Origin: an uncultured Clostridia bacterium
GTDB lineage: Bacteria > Bacillota > Clostridia > CAKSNL01 > HGM11501
Length of the DNA: 64,000 bases
NCBI GenBank assembly: GCA_934476235.1
Contig: CAKSNL010000001.1
Location: forward strand, 310,001-374,000
Direction: 5' to 3'
Below are positions 43,213 to 52,065 of the stretch, piece by piece. The notes below the pieces were generated by a model. It did not search any database. It was not told where the DNA came from and saw only the letters and a list, made by a program, of their open reading frames with translations. Numbering within the stretch: position 1 is the first letter of the stretch; each line of letters starts with the position of its first letter. A program made the translations under genes and the position numbers.

Positions 43213-46200
43213 TTATGCCTTTTTGATTCCGAGGGCGGTAACGTCGCCGTTTACCTTGCATTCGGATTCAATTTCGGTGTGCTCGCCGTAGTAAAATCCG
43301 TCCGCCAGGACAACTGCCGCTATCTCTTTCTCATTCTTTTTCATTATTTCGGTTATATTGTCGTTTCCGCTCTGGTAAACAGTAATGTGATCCATGACCT
43401 CAAAGCCGGAATTCTTTCTCATTTTCTGAAGTGTGCTGATAATCTCCCGCACGCTTCCCTCTTCAATAAGCTCGGGAGTGAGGTTCGTGTCAATCGCAAC
43501 GGTCACCTTACTGTCGGACGCAGCCTCGAACCCGTCCGTCTTGGTGGTCTCAATGATGAAGTCATCCTCGGTAAGGTCAATCTGTGCCCCGCCTGCGGAA
43601 ACGGTGTACTTTCCGTCCTTCTCAAGCGAGGAAACAACCTCTGACGCGTCCGATTTATTGATGATTCCTATAAGCATGCCCATCTTTTCGGGGTATTTGG
43701 ATTTCAAGGAATCAAACTTCGGCTTTATCTTATAGCTTACCAGCCCGTCAAGTCCGTTTCTGAACTCAACCTCCTTGACATTGAGCTCCTCTTTTATAAT
43801 GTCTGTACAGAATGAGGGAAGAGCTCTGTCCGCCTTCACAATCATCTTTGCGATGGGCTGCTTTGTCTTGATGTTCGCCGTGTTTCTCGCACTTCTGCCC
43901 AGAACGACGATCTCCAGTACCTCGTCCATCTCTTTTTCAAGCTGCGGTTCTATCAGACTCTCATCGCTTACCGGATAGTCGCAAAGGTGAATACTTTCGG
44001 GAGCTGACTTATCAACCGAGCGCACGATATTCTGATAAATATCCTCGGTCATAAAAGGAATCATCGGTGCCGCAAGCTTGGAAACCGTTACAAGCGCGGT
44101 GTAAAGCGTCATATAAGCGTTTATCTTGTCGTCCGTCATGTCCTTCGCCCAGAAACGCTCGCGGCAGCGCCTTACGTACCAGTTGGAAAGCTCGTCAACA
44201 AACTCGGAGAGCGCCTTAGCAGGCTCCGTAATCTTATATTCCGAAAGCTCTGAATCAACTGTCTTTATAAGCGTGTTGAGCTTGGATAAAAGCCACTTAT
44301 CCATAACGGTCATAGAGTCTGTCTTAAACGAATGTTTCGTCGGGTCAAACTTGTCGATCTCGGCATAGAGCACATAGAAAGCGTAGGTGTTCCAGAGCGT
44401 GCCCATAAACTTTCTCTGTCCCTCGGTTACCGCCGCGTCATAGAACCTGTTCGGAAGGTAGGGCGCACTGTTGGAATAGAAGTACCAGCGTATCGCGTCC
44501 GCTCCGTGCTTTTCAAGCGCGTCAAACGGGTCAACCGCGTTGCCCTTGGACTTACTCATCTTCTGACCGTTCTCATCCTGAACGTGACCCAATACGATAA
44601 CGTTCTTATAGGGCGCTTCGTTAAACAAAAGGGTGGATATTGCAAGCAGCGAATAGAACCAGCCTCTTGTCTGGTCAACCGCCTCGCTTATGAAGTTTGC
44701 CGGGAAGTTTTCTTTAAATATCTTCTCGTTCTCAAAGGGATAGTGCCACTGCGCAAACGGCATTGAGCCCGAGTCGAACCAGCAGTCGATAACCTCCTTA
44801 ACGCGGTGCATCTCGCCGCCGCACTCGGGGCACTTTATCGTTACCGCGTCAATATAGGGTCTGTGAAGCTCGATATTTTCAGGGCAGTTGTCAGACATTT
44901 CCCTAAGCTCCGCGATAGAGCCGACAGAGTGGCGGCATCCGCATTTGCACTCCCAGATATTTAAGGGTGTTCCCCAATATCTGTCACGGCTGACGCCCCA
45001 GTCCTGAACGTTCTTTATCCAGTCGCCGAATCTTCCCTCGCCTATGGACTTGGGAATCCAGTTGATTGTATTGTTGTTTCTTACCAGATCGTCGCGCACC
45101 GCAGTCATCTTTATAAACCACGACTCGCGCGCGTAGTAGATGAGCGGAGTGTCGCATCTCCAGCAGAAGGGATAGGAGTGCTCAAAGGGCAGAGCGCGGA
45201 ATAACAGTCCCTTTTCCTTAAGAGCGGCAAAAACCTCTTTATCCGCGTCCTTGCAGAACATTCCCGCCCAGGGTGTCTCCTTTGTCATTTCGCCCTTGGA
45301 GTCAACCAGCTGAACGAACGGAAGGTCATAGTTTCTGCCGACCGATGCGTCGTCCTCACCGAAAGCCGGTGCGATGTGAACGATTCCTGTACCGTCCGTC
45401 AGAGTTACATAGTTATCACAGGTTATAAAATATGCGTTCTTTAATCCTATAATATCTTTCGCGAAATCAAAGAGGGGCTCATATTTCTTATATTCAAGGT
45501 CCTTTCCCCTGAAGGTCTCAATCACCTCATAATCCTCGCCCAGAACGCTTTCGCAAAGCGCCGCGGCAAGAATATATTTCTCGTCTCCGGACTTAACCAA
45601 AACATATTCCTCATCGGGATTTACGCAGAGAGCAACGTTTGAAGGCAGAGTCCACGGTGTAGTCGTCCACGCAAGATAATAGGTGTCCTCAAAATCAAGG
45701 CTCTTAAACTTGGCAATGGCGCTCTTCTCCTTAACGTCCTTATAGCCCTGTGCAACCTCGTGGCTCGAAAGCGGAGTGCCGCATCGGGGGCAGTAGGGCA
45801 CTATCTTAAAGCCCTTATACAAAAGCTTCTTGTCCCATATCTTTTTAAGCGCCCACCATTCGGACTCGATGAAGTTATTGTCATAGGTAACATAGGGGTC
45901 GTCCATATCAGCCCAGAAGCCGACAGTGTCCGAAAAATCCTCCCACATTCCCTTGTACTTCCAGACGCTTTCTTTACACTCGTTGATAAATGCCTCAAGC
46001 CCGTACTGCTCTATCTGCTCCTTGCCGTCAAGTCCGAGCTTTTTCTCGACCTCAAGCTCAACCGGGAGACCGTGAGTGTCCCATCCTGCTTTACGGATAA
46101 CGTGATAGCCCTTCATCGTGCGGTAACGCGGAATCATGTCCTTTATAACACGCGTCAAAACATGCCCGATATGCGGCTTTCCGTTTGCCGTGGGCGGTCC

Positions 46201-46335
46201 GTCATAAAACGTGTAGTTTTCTTTCCCCTCGCGCTGAGTTATGCTCTTTTCGAATATTTTTTCGTCCTTCCAGAACTGTTCGACCTTTTTTTCACGCTCT
46301 TTGAAATTAAGGTCGGGCGAAACCTTTTCGTACAT
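43213..46335 (-). CDS. ileS: Isoleucyl-tRNA synthetase
   Basis: A 1040-aa class-I synthetase charging tRNA-Ile. It has HIGH motif PHIGH in GPPTANGKPHIGHVL (about residue 55), an editing domain with TTTPWTLPSN, and KMSKS in DENGQKMSKSKGNA (about 590). The long C-terminal region and the N-terminal MYEKVSPDLNFKEREKKVEQFW resemble the longer, eukaryote-like IleRS type (often called IleS2) more than E. coli-type IleS1; members of that type can be less sensitive to mupirocin, which is not shown here. It is controlled by the T-box leader upstream. Confidence 0.95.
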   Translation of the reverse strand: MYEKVSPDLNFKEREKKVEQFWKDEKIFEKSITQREGKENYTFYDGPPTANGKPHIGHVLTRVIKDMIPRYRTMKGYHVIRKAGWDTHGLPVELEVEKKLGLDGKEQIEQYGLEAFINECKESVWKYKGMWEDFSDTVGFWADMDDPYVTYDNNFIESEWWALKKIWDKKLLYKGFKIVPYCPRCGTPLSSHEVAQGYKDVKEKSAIAKFKSLDFEDTYYLAWTTTPWTLPSNVALCVNPDEEYVLVKSGDEKYILAAALCESVLGEDYEVIETFRGKDLEYKKYEPLFDFAKDIIGLKNAYFITCDNYVTLTDGTGIVHIAPAFGEDDASVGRNYDLPFVQLVDSKGEMTKETPWAGMFCKDADKEVFAALKEKGLLFRALPFEHSYPFCWRCDTPLIYYARESWFIKMTAVRDDLVRNNNTINWIPKSIGEGRFGDWIKNVQDWGVSRDRYWGTPLNIWECKCGCRHSVGSIAELREMSDNCPENIELHRPYIDAVTIKCPECGGEMHRVKEVIDCWFDSGSMPFAQWHYPFENEKIFKENFPANFISEAVDQTRGWFYSLLAISTLLFNEAPYKNVIVLGHVQDENGQKMSKSKGNAVDPFDALEKHGADAIRWYFYSNSAPYLPNRFYDAAVTEGQRKFMGTLWNTYAFYVLYAEIDKFDPTKHSFKTDSMTVMDKWLLSKLNTLIKTVDSELSEYKITEPAKALSEFVDELSNWYVRRCRERFWAKDMTDDKINAYMTLYTALVTVSKLAAPMIPFMTEDIYQNIVRSVDKSAPESIHLCDYPVSDESLIEPQLEKEMDEVLEIVVLGRSARNTANIKTKQPIAKMIVKADRALPSFCTDIIKEELNVKEVEFRNGLDGLVSYKIKPKFDSLKSKYPEKMGMLIGIINKSDASEVVSSLEKDGKYTVSAGGAQIDLTEDDFIIETTKTDGFEAASDSKVTVAIDTNLTPELIEEGSVREIISTLQKMRKNSGFEVMDHITVYQSGNDNITEIMKKNEKEIAAVVLADGFYYGEHTEIESECKVNGDVTALGIKKA

Positions 46336-46362
46336 CCAAAAACCCCCTTATAAATAAAAAAA

Positions 46363-46585
46363 CTGCCCTGCAAGCAGGACAGACACCACCTGATTGCGCG
46401 CATACCAACATATGCCGCTTCATAACGGGAAGCTTGCCGTCAAAGGCTACTGTAACTTCGCCCCTGCAACTCGGGAGTGATCTTCATATAAGCCTACAAG
46501 ACGCCGGGCTCGCACCCTCCCCGGTTCGCTTTGCTCCTTCGGAATATACTACTCTCTCCGTCACGGTCTTTATAAGTGATCAATT
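46363..46585 (-). promoter_or_regulatory. T-box riboswitch controlling ileS (isoleucine-specific)
   Basis: On the minus strand the leader contains Stem I (GGAG...CTCC) with the loop-E AGTA element. The specifier loop GAAGATCA gives codon ATC (46481-46479) for Ile, followed by A. The distal Stem I and the T-box piece AATCAGGTGG (about 46386-46395) follow. The terminator CTGTCCTG...CAGGGCAG (46363-46382) with a long T-run lies before ileS. Uncharged tRNA-Ile would favour read-through. Confidence 0.9.
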
Positions 46586-46591
46586 TACTTT

Positions 46592-46620
46592 ATTATACTA
46601 CCTTGGTCTATATTTGTCAA
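46592..46620 (-). promoter_or_regulatory. Promoter of the ileS T-box transcript
   Basis: TTGACA (46620-46615), 17 bp, TATAAT (46597-46592), perfect consensus, just upstream of the T-box. Confidence 0.85.
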
Positions 46621-46666
46621 TATTTTTATTAAAAAGAGGTGCGTTTTAAGCGCACCTCTTAAAAAA

Positions 46667-47641
46667 CTATCTCTCTTCTCTGAAGTATGCCAGTCCCAGC
46701 GACTCCGGGGGCTGATTTTCTTTTTTGCTTCTCACGCTCGTAATGATGAGAACCGCGATCGTTACAACATACGGAAGCATGTTAAATATCGCGACCGAGC
46801 TTCTGCTGATTCCCGAGATATAGGAATAAGCGATATAGAGTCCGCCGAAAATGAACGAGCCGAGTATTCCGAAATCCGGCTTCCAGAGTGCGAAAATAAC
46901 AAGCGCTATCGCAAGCCATCCTCTGTCCCCGAAACCGCCGTTCGTCCACGAGCCTCCGGTATAGTCCATTATGAAGTAAAGTCCGCCGAGTCCGGCTATC
47001 GCGCCGCCTATAACAGTTGCAAGATACTTATACTTTATGACGTTGATTCCCGCCGCGTCCGCCGTCGCCGGGTTCTCTCCGACCGCGCGGAGCTGAAGTC
47101 CCGCTCTTGTCTTTTTCAAAAACCACGCCGCAAAAAGCGCAATGATTATTGCAAGATAAACCAAAAATCCGTAGGAAAAGAGCACCTTTCCCCATCCGCC
47201 GAGCTTTGAGGCAAAGGGAAGCGTCGTCTTAAAATAGTCCGCCGTCGTCTTAACAGAAAGGTTTCCGCCCTCGCCGAATATTTTGGTAAGAGAGCCGCCG
47301 AAAAAGTCGCCGAAGCCGACGCCGAACGTCGTAAGCGCAAGACCCGTTACGTTCTGATTTGCTCTTAAGGTAATAGTCAAAAAGCTATAGATAAGCGCAA
47401 GGAGCGCCGAGCCGAAAATCGCGGACAAAAGCGGAATCACAATGCACCAGAAGGGACTGGGCACATCGACCGCTCTTTCGTAAAGATATGCGCCGATAAC
47501 GCCTGCCGCACCGCCCATATACATGATTCCGGGAATTCCGAGGTTTAAGTTTCCCGATTTTTCGGTGATTATCTCGCCCGTGGAACCGAACAAAAGAGGC
47601 ACGCCCTGAACAATTGACTTGTTAATTATAGTAGCTAACAT
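46667..47641 (-). CDS. Nucleoside-type ABC transporter permease (NupQ/YufQ-like)
   Basis: A 324-aa inner-membrane permease of the branched-chain/nucleoside family (BPD_transp_2), with about nine or ten helices. The family segment TEKSGNLNLGIPGIMYMGGAAGV is near the N-terminus, with RAVGENPATADAAGINV in the middle loop. It forms the channel with the upstream permease. It starts 4 bp after that gene ends. Last gene of the importer operon. Confidence 0.9.
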   Translation of the reverse strand: MLATIINKSIVQGVPLLFGSTGEIITEKSGNLNLGIPGIMYMGGAAGVIGAYLYERAVDVPSPFWCIVIPLLSAIFGSALLALIYSFLTITLRANQNVTGLALTTFGVGFGDFFGGSLTKIFGEGGNLSVKTTADYFKTTLPFASKLGGWGKVLFSYGFLVYLAIIIALFAAWFLKKTRAGLQLRAVGENPATADAAGINVIKYKYLATVIGGAIAGLGGLYFIMDYTGGSWTNGGFGDRGWLAIALVIFALWKPDFGILGSFIFGGLYIAYSYISGISRSSVAIFNMLPYVVTIAVLIITSVRSKKENQPPESLGLAYFREER

Positions 47642-47645
47642 ACCT

Positions 47646-48752
47646 TTAAGCCTCCTTGTGTTTCTTTCTTAAGTGTACACGGTAGTTCACGAAAAACTCG
47701 CTTCCGATTATGAAGAACAAAATGATACCGGTCAGTATGTCCGCAATGCTTTCGTTAAGTCCGCACGCTGTTGCGATTTCTCCGGCTCCGCCCTCCAAAA
47801 ATGCGATAAGGAAGGAAACGGCAACCATCACCGCCGGGTTAAATTTTGCCAGCCACGATATCATTATCGCCGTGAATCCCATTCCGCCCGCCGTGTTCGT
47901 GTCTATCGTGTGGTGAGTGCCGGATACCAGCAAAAGTCCCGCAACACCGCAGAGCGCACCGGATAATGCCATTGTGCGAAGGATGACCTTTTTAACGTTG
48001 ATTCCGATATAGCGCGCGGTGTTCGTGCTTTCGCCGACAACCGAAATTTCATAGCCGTGCTTGCTGTATTTAAGGTAAATATACATTCCGACGGTTATGA
48101 GCGCGACGATTATGATGTTCAGAAGATACTTCTGACCGAATATAGTCGGCATCCATCCGCCCTGTGTGTTCATGTTGATAACGCCGACGTGGTTTGACCC
48201 CTTCGGGTTTTCCCACATTACCATGAAATACGATACCAGCTGCATCGCAACATAGTTCATCATAAGTGTGAAAAGCGTTTCGTTTGTATTGAAATTTGCC
48301 TTGAATATCGCCGGGATAAGACCCCAGACCATGCCTGCCGCTATCGCCGCTATCGCCATCAGGGGAATGAGCAGCACAGGAGGCATCGTGTTCCCGAAAT
48401 AAATCATCATTGCCGCGCTTGCGAGACCGCCGATAAGCGTCTGTCCCTCCGCGCCGATGTTCCAGAACTTCATTTTGAATGCCGGCGTCACCGCAAGCGA
48501 AATGCAAAGAAGCATTGCAAGCTTCTGCATTGTGTTCCAGACCTTTCGGGTCGACCCGAAGGTACCCTTAAACATCTGCGTATAAACCTTTATCGGGTTG
48601 TAGCCCGTCAGAAGCACGATTACAAACGCGCAGATAATGAGTGCCAGGACGATTGCAATCAGCCTCACGCCCCAGGACTTGTACCAGACCATCGCATCGC
48701 GCTTGGAAACCTGCACGAGCGGTTCATGCGTGTGTTTTTCATTATTCGCCAT
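47646..48752 (-). CDS. Nucleoside-type ABC transporter permease (NupP/YufP-like)
   Basis: A 368-aa permease of the same family, with a cytosolic N-terminal extension and about nine helices. Recognisable pieces are FKMKFWNIGAEGQTLIGGLAS and SVVGESTNTARYIGINVKKVILRTMALSGALCGVAGLL. It overlaps the ATPase gene by 11 bp. It pairs with the downstream permease as a heterodimer. Confidence 0.9.
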   Translation of the reverse strand: MANNEKHTHEPLVQVSKRDAMVWYKSWGVRLIAIVLALIICAFVIVLLTGYNPIKVYTQMFKGTFGSTRKVWNTMQKLAMLLCISLAVTPAFKMKFWNIGAEGQTLIGGLASAAMMIYFGNTMPPVLLIPLMAIAAIAAGMVWGLIPAIFKANFNTNETLFTLMMNYVAMQLVSYFMVMWENPKGSNHVGVINMNTQGGWMPTIFGQKYLLNIIIVALITVGMYIYLKYSKHGYEISVVGESTNTARYIGINVKKVILRTMALSGALCGVAGLLLVSGTHHTIDTNTAGGMGFTAIMISWLAKFNPAVMVAVSFLIAFLEGGAGEIATACGLNESIADILTGIILFFIIGSEFFVNYRVHLRKKHKEA

Positions 48753-50277
48753 CGTCAGTCACCCCGCTTTTCGTCATCAAAAGTCCGATCTGTTCTTTGG
48801 TCGCCGTTCTTGCGTCCACAATGTCGGTCACCTTTCCGCCGGAAAGCACCATAATGCGGTCGCAAAGCTCCAAAAGCACGTCCAGATCCTCGCCGACAAA
48901 GATGACGGCGACGCCCTTTTTCTTCTGCTCGTTTAAAAGATTGTATATAAGATATGATGAATTTATATCAAGTCCGCGTACGGGATATGCCGCCATTAAA
49001 ACCGTGGGGGACGACGCTATTTCACGCCCTACCAGTACCTTTTGAACGTTTCCGCCCGAAAGTCTTCTGACAGGCGTGTTCGCGTCCGGCGTTACGACCC
49101 CGAGCTCCTCAATGATACTGTCCGCCAGATTCTTGGGCGCCTTGCGCTCCAAAAACATTCCCTTACCCTTTCGGTAGCTTCTGAGCATCATGTTGTCTAT
49201 AATATCCATGTTCCCGACAAGTCCCATTCCGAGTCTGTCCTCCGGAACGAACGAGAGGCGCACGCCCATCTCCCTTATCTGGAGCGGCGTCTTATCAATA
49301 AGATTCTCTGTCTTTCCGGTCTTGGGATCGTCATACATAATCTCCCCGGAATCAAGATGCTGAAGTCCGGCAATCGCCTCCAAAAGCTCGCGCTGCCCGC
49401 TTCCCGCGATTCCCGCGATTCCCAGTATCTCGCCCGAGCGCGCCGTGAACGATATATCGGAAAGCAGCGTCACACCCTCGCGGTTAATGCAGTTGATTCC
49501 CTTGACCTTAAGGCGGTCAACCGGATTTTCGGGCTCCGTTCTCTCGATATTTAACGAAACCTTTTTGCCGACCATCATTTCGGTAAGTATGGACTCGTTC
49601 GCGTCCTTCGTTTCGATGGTTCCTATGTATTCGCCCTTCCTTAAAACGGAAACTCTGTCGGAAAGGCTCAAAACCTCGTTAAGCTTGTGCGTGATAATGA
49701 TTATTGCCTTGCCGTCGTCGCGCATCCTTTTTAATATTCCGAAAAGCTTTTTTGTCTCCTGCGGAGTCAAAACAGCCGTCGGCTCATCAAGAATAAGAAT
49801 ATCGGCTCCGCGGTAAAGGACTCTGATTATTTCAACAGTCTGTTTTTCTGAAACTGACATTTCATAAATCTTTTTCGACGGGTCAACCGAAAAGCCGTAG
49901 CGCTCGCTTATCTCGGCAACCTTTTTTTCAACGGACTTCATATCGAACTTTGTGTCCTCTTTAAGTCCCAAAACAATATTTTCCGCCGCGGTGAACACGT
50001 CAACCAATTTAAAGTGCTGGTGTATCATTCCGATTTTCAAGTCGTACGCGTCCTTCGGGGAACGGATGACAACCTCTTCGCCGTCAACAAATATCTGTCC
50101 GTCGTCCGGGAAGTATATTCCGGATATCATATTCATCAGCGTTGTCTTTCCCGATCCGTTTTCGCCGAGAACCGAAAGTATCTCTCCGCGGTTAACTGTC
50201 AGCGACACATTTTTGTTGGCAACAACGCTTCCGAAGGTCTTAGTAATGTTTTTAAGCTCTATCGCCGCATTAGCCAT
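48742..50277 (-). CDS. Nucleoside-type ABC transporter ATPase (NupO/YufO-like), two domains
   Basis: A 511-aa tandem ATPase. The first domain has Walker A GENGSGKTT (about 36-44), signature MSVSEKQ and Walker B ILILDEPTA. The second has a weakened Walker A, GIAGSGQRE, signature LSGGNVQK and a Walker B region VLMAAYPVRGLD in place of the usual DEPT, as is common for this family. It powers purine-nucleoside or related uptake. It is separated from the binding-protein gene by 377 bp of repeats and hairpins. Confidence 0.92.
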   Translation of the reverse strand: MANAAIELKNITKTFGSVVANKNVSLTVNRGEILSVLGENGSGKTTLMNMISGIYFPDDGQIFVDGEEVVIRSPKDAYDLKIGMIHQHFKLVDVFTAAENIVLGLKEDTKFDMKSVEKKVAEISERYGFSVDPSKKIYEMSVSEKQTVEIIRVLYRGADILILDEPTAVLTPQETKKLFGILKRMRDDGKAIIIITHKLNEVLSLSDRVSVLRKGEYIGTIETKDANESILTEMMVGKKVSLNIERTEPENPVDRLKVKGINCINREGVTLLSDISFTARSGEILGIAGIAGSGQRELLEAIAGLQHLDSGEIMYDDPKTGKTENLIDKTPLQIREMGVRLSFVPEDRLGMGLVGNMDIIDNMMLRSYRKGKGMFLERKAPKNLADSIIEELGVVTPDANTPVRRLSGGNVQKVLVGREIASSPTVLMAAYPVRGLDINSSYLIYNLLNEQKKKGVAVIFVGEDLDVLLELCDRIMVLSGGKVTDIVDARTATKEQIGLLMTKSGVTDDGE

Positions 50278-50299
50278 GTCCCATTTTCCTCCTTGCTTC

Positions 50300-50520
50300 T
50301 AATACTCGAAAAAAACACGGGCTTTAGCCGTCCCATAATAAAAAAGTAAAGCCATAAAATCATCTTTTTCGCGAATTACTGTGTTAAAAAAGCTCAAAAT
50401 CCGTCAGGATTTTTCGCTTTTTTGCCTTGCACTTCATCGGAAAATCTTGCTTTTATGATGCCCAAGGGACAGTTTTACACACCGCTTACTCCTTAAATAT
50501 TAAAAAGGTACTGTGACTTT
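50300..50520. repeat. Hairpin-bearing intergenic repeat
   Basis: No gene in 50278-50654. A long dyad AAAAAAGC tc AAAATCC gtca GGATTTT tc GCTTTTTT (50386-50422) lies in sequence resembling dispersed repeats of gut Clostridia. It has T-runs for both directions and could reduce transcription reaching the ABC genes from the binding-protein promoter. Confidence 0.5.
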
Positions 50521-50608
50521 AGGTTACAACACCTTTTTCGTAAAACCATTACTTTCTTATCACGGACCGGCTTTCTCCTGTACTTTTTTCGAGCATTAAA
50601 ATGTGTTT

Positions 50609-50633
50609 GGGCGGGGTCGTCTCGGCCCCGCCC
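50609..50633 (-). terminator. Hairpin after the BMP lipoprotein gene
   Basis: Arms GGGCGGGG/CCCCGCCC, 8 GC pairs. The minus-strand flank AAACACATTTT has a poor T-run, so it is probably a partial terminator or an mRNA 3'-end stabiliser between the binding protein and its ABC partners. Confidence 0.6.
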
Positions 50634-50654
50634 TTATTAAAATTTATACCAAAA

Positions 50655-51848
50655 TTATTTCTCGGTGATTCCGTCGATTACAAGGTCAAAGTAAGGAGCG
50701 GATCTCTTGGTGGACTCCATGAATACGCCTTCCTCAATAACCTCTGTGTCGGGTGTGAAGTTCTCATCGGTGTCAACGTCAGCCATGTAGCTTGTAATGT
50801 GCTCGCCGCCTACAGTGAAGTTAGCGGTATCGAATACCTTGATATTGCCGTCGATAATGTCCTTCTTAACCTCTTCAAGCTTCTCAGCAGTGCCGGGAGC
50901 TGCAACAGTGTCGTTAAGACCTAAGATCTCAACAGAACCGTCCGCAATACCCTTGCAGAAATCCTGCTCGATAGCCGTTCCGTTCTCAACAGCCTTAATG
51001 ATGTGCTCGAAGTACGGTTCCCAGTTGATCTTGGAAGAAATAAGAGCCGAGTTGGGACCCCATTCGCGTGTATCTAAGTTATATGCAACGTTCGGAACCT
51101 TTGCCTCTTCGCATGCCTTGGGAGCACCCTCAGAGTCAGCGTGCTGGCTGATAAGAACGCATCCGTCAGCAATAAGCGCGTTAGCGGTTTCCTTCTCTTT
51201 TGCTATATCAAACCAGGAGTTTGTATACTTTACTTCCATTACAGCCGTGGGGCAGATGGAGCGTGCGCCGAGATAGAACGATGTATAACCGGACTTAACC
51301 TCAGCATAGGGGAACGCGCCGACATAACCGATCTTTGCAGCTTCAGCCGTGATGTCGCCCTTTTCGATCATATCGTTGAGCTTGAGACCTGCAGCAACAC
51401 CTGCAAGATAACGTCCCTCATAAATAGAAGCGAACGCATTGTAGAAGTTGGGAAGGTTCTCTGTGTGAGCCTTTGTTCCTGTTGCATGGCAGAACATAAC
51501 GTCCGGGAACTCTTTTGCCGCCTGAATCATGAAATCCTCATGACCGAAGCTGTCTGCAAATACGATGTTGCAGCCCGCTTCAACAAGCTCAGCCGCTGCC
51601 TCATAGCACTCATTGCCCTCAGGAATGTTAACCTTGAACATAACCTGCTCGTCCGTAAGACCGAGAGCCTTTTTAGCCGCGTTTGCCGCGTCCATAAAGT
51701 TCTTGTCATAGGTCGAGTTCTCATCGTGAAGGAAAATAAAGCCGATCTTGACTGCGTTTTCCTCACCCTGCTTGTCCTCGTTGTTTCCGCAGCCGACAAG
51801 CGCAAAAACCATAAGTGCCGCGAGAAGTAATGTGAGTAACTTTTTCAT
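50655..51848 (-). CDS. BMP-family nucleoside-binding lipoprotein (BmpA/NupN-like)
   Basis: A 397-aa lipoprotein with signal peptide and lipobox LVGC (Cys20). The BMP domain follows, with IGFIFLHDENSTYDKNFMDAANAA near the start, GHEDFMIQAAKEFPDVMFCHATG, and ASIYEGRYLAGVAAGLKL. It captures nucleosides or a related ligand for the downstream NupOPQ-like transporter. Ligand inferred from family. An A-rich start and strong binding site suggest high expression, usual for binding proteins. Confidence 0.9.
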   Translation of the reverse strand: MKKLLTLLLAALMVFALVGCGNNEDKQGEENAVKIGFIFLHDENSTYDKNFMDAANAAKKALGLTDEQVMFKVNIPEGNECYEAAAELVEAGCNIVFADSFGHEDFMIQAAKEFPDVMFCHATGTKAHTENLPNFYNAFASIYEGRYLAGVAAGLKLNDMIEKGDITAEAAKIGYVGAFPYAEVKSGYTSFYLGARSICPTAVMEVKYTNSWFDIAKEKETANALIADGCVLISQHADSEGAPKACEEAKVPNVAYNLDTREWGPNSALISSKINWEPYFEHIIKAVENGTAIEQDFCKGIADGSVEILGLNDTVAAPGTAEKLEEVKKDIIDGNIKVFDTANFTVGGEHITSYMADVDTDENFTPDTEVIEEGVFMESTKRSAPYFDLVIDGITEK

Positions 51849-51881
51849 TTTTCATCCTCCGTTATTTTTTTATTTTCCGAA

Positions 51882-51915
51882 TTCTCCCCTCCGGCACCGT
51901 TGCCGGAAGGAAGAA
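51882..51915 (-). promoter_or_regulatory. Long leader hairpin before the BMP gene
   Basis: Fourteen-pair stem TTCTTCCTTCCGGC/GCCGGAGGGGAGAA (with two G-U pairs) around AACGGT in the leader. There is no T-run and no match to the purine riboswitch core. It might stabilise the mRNA or bind a regulator. Confidence 0.4.
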
Positions 51916-51932
51916 CATCGGGCTACCTTATT

Positions 51933-51961
51933 ATTTTATAGAATCCCGGGCAAAATTGCAA
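51933..51961 (-). promoter_or_regulatory. Promoter of the BMP lipoprotein gene
   Basis: TTGCAA (51961-51956), 17 bp, TAAAAT (51938-51933). Leader of about 80 nt. Confidence 0.55.
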
Positions 51962-52020
51962 TACCTAATTAACAACAAATTTAACAAATCTCCAATTCTA
52001 TTTTTAGCTATTATTACAAA

Positions 52021-52058
52021 TAAAGCGACAAAATACATGCCCGTGTTTTGTCGCTTTA
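52021..52058. terminator. Terminator after the PHP-domain gene
   Basis: Arms TAAAGCGACAAAATACA and TGTTTTGTCGCTTTA, about 15 pairs with one gap. Minus-strand exit is A/T-rich. Confidence 0.65.
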
Positions 52059-52065
52059 TGTCCGT

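Noticed and set aside
51849..51960. A purine riboswitch before the nucleoside-binding lipoprotein
   Set aside because: The leader holds one long hairpin but not the conserved three-way junction sequence of purine riboswitches.
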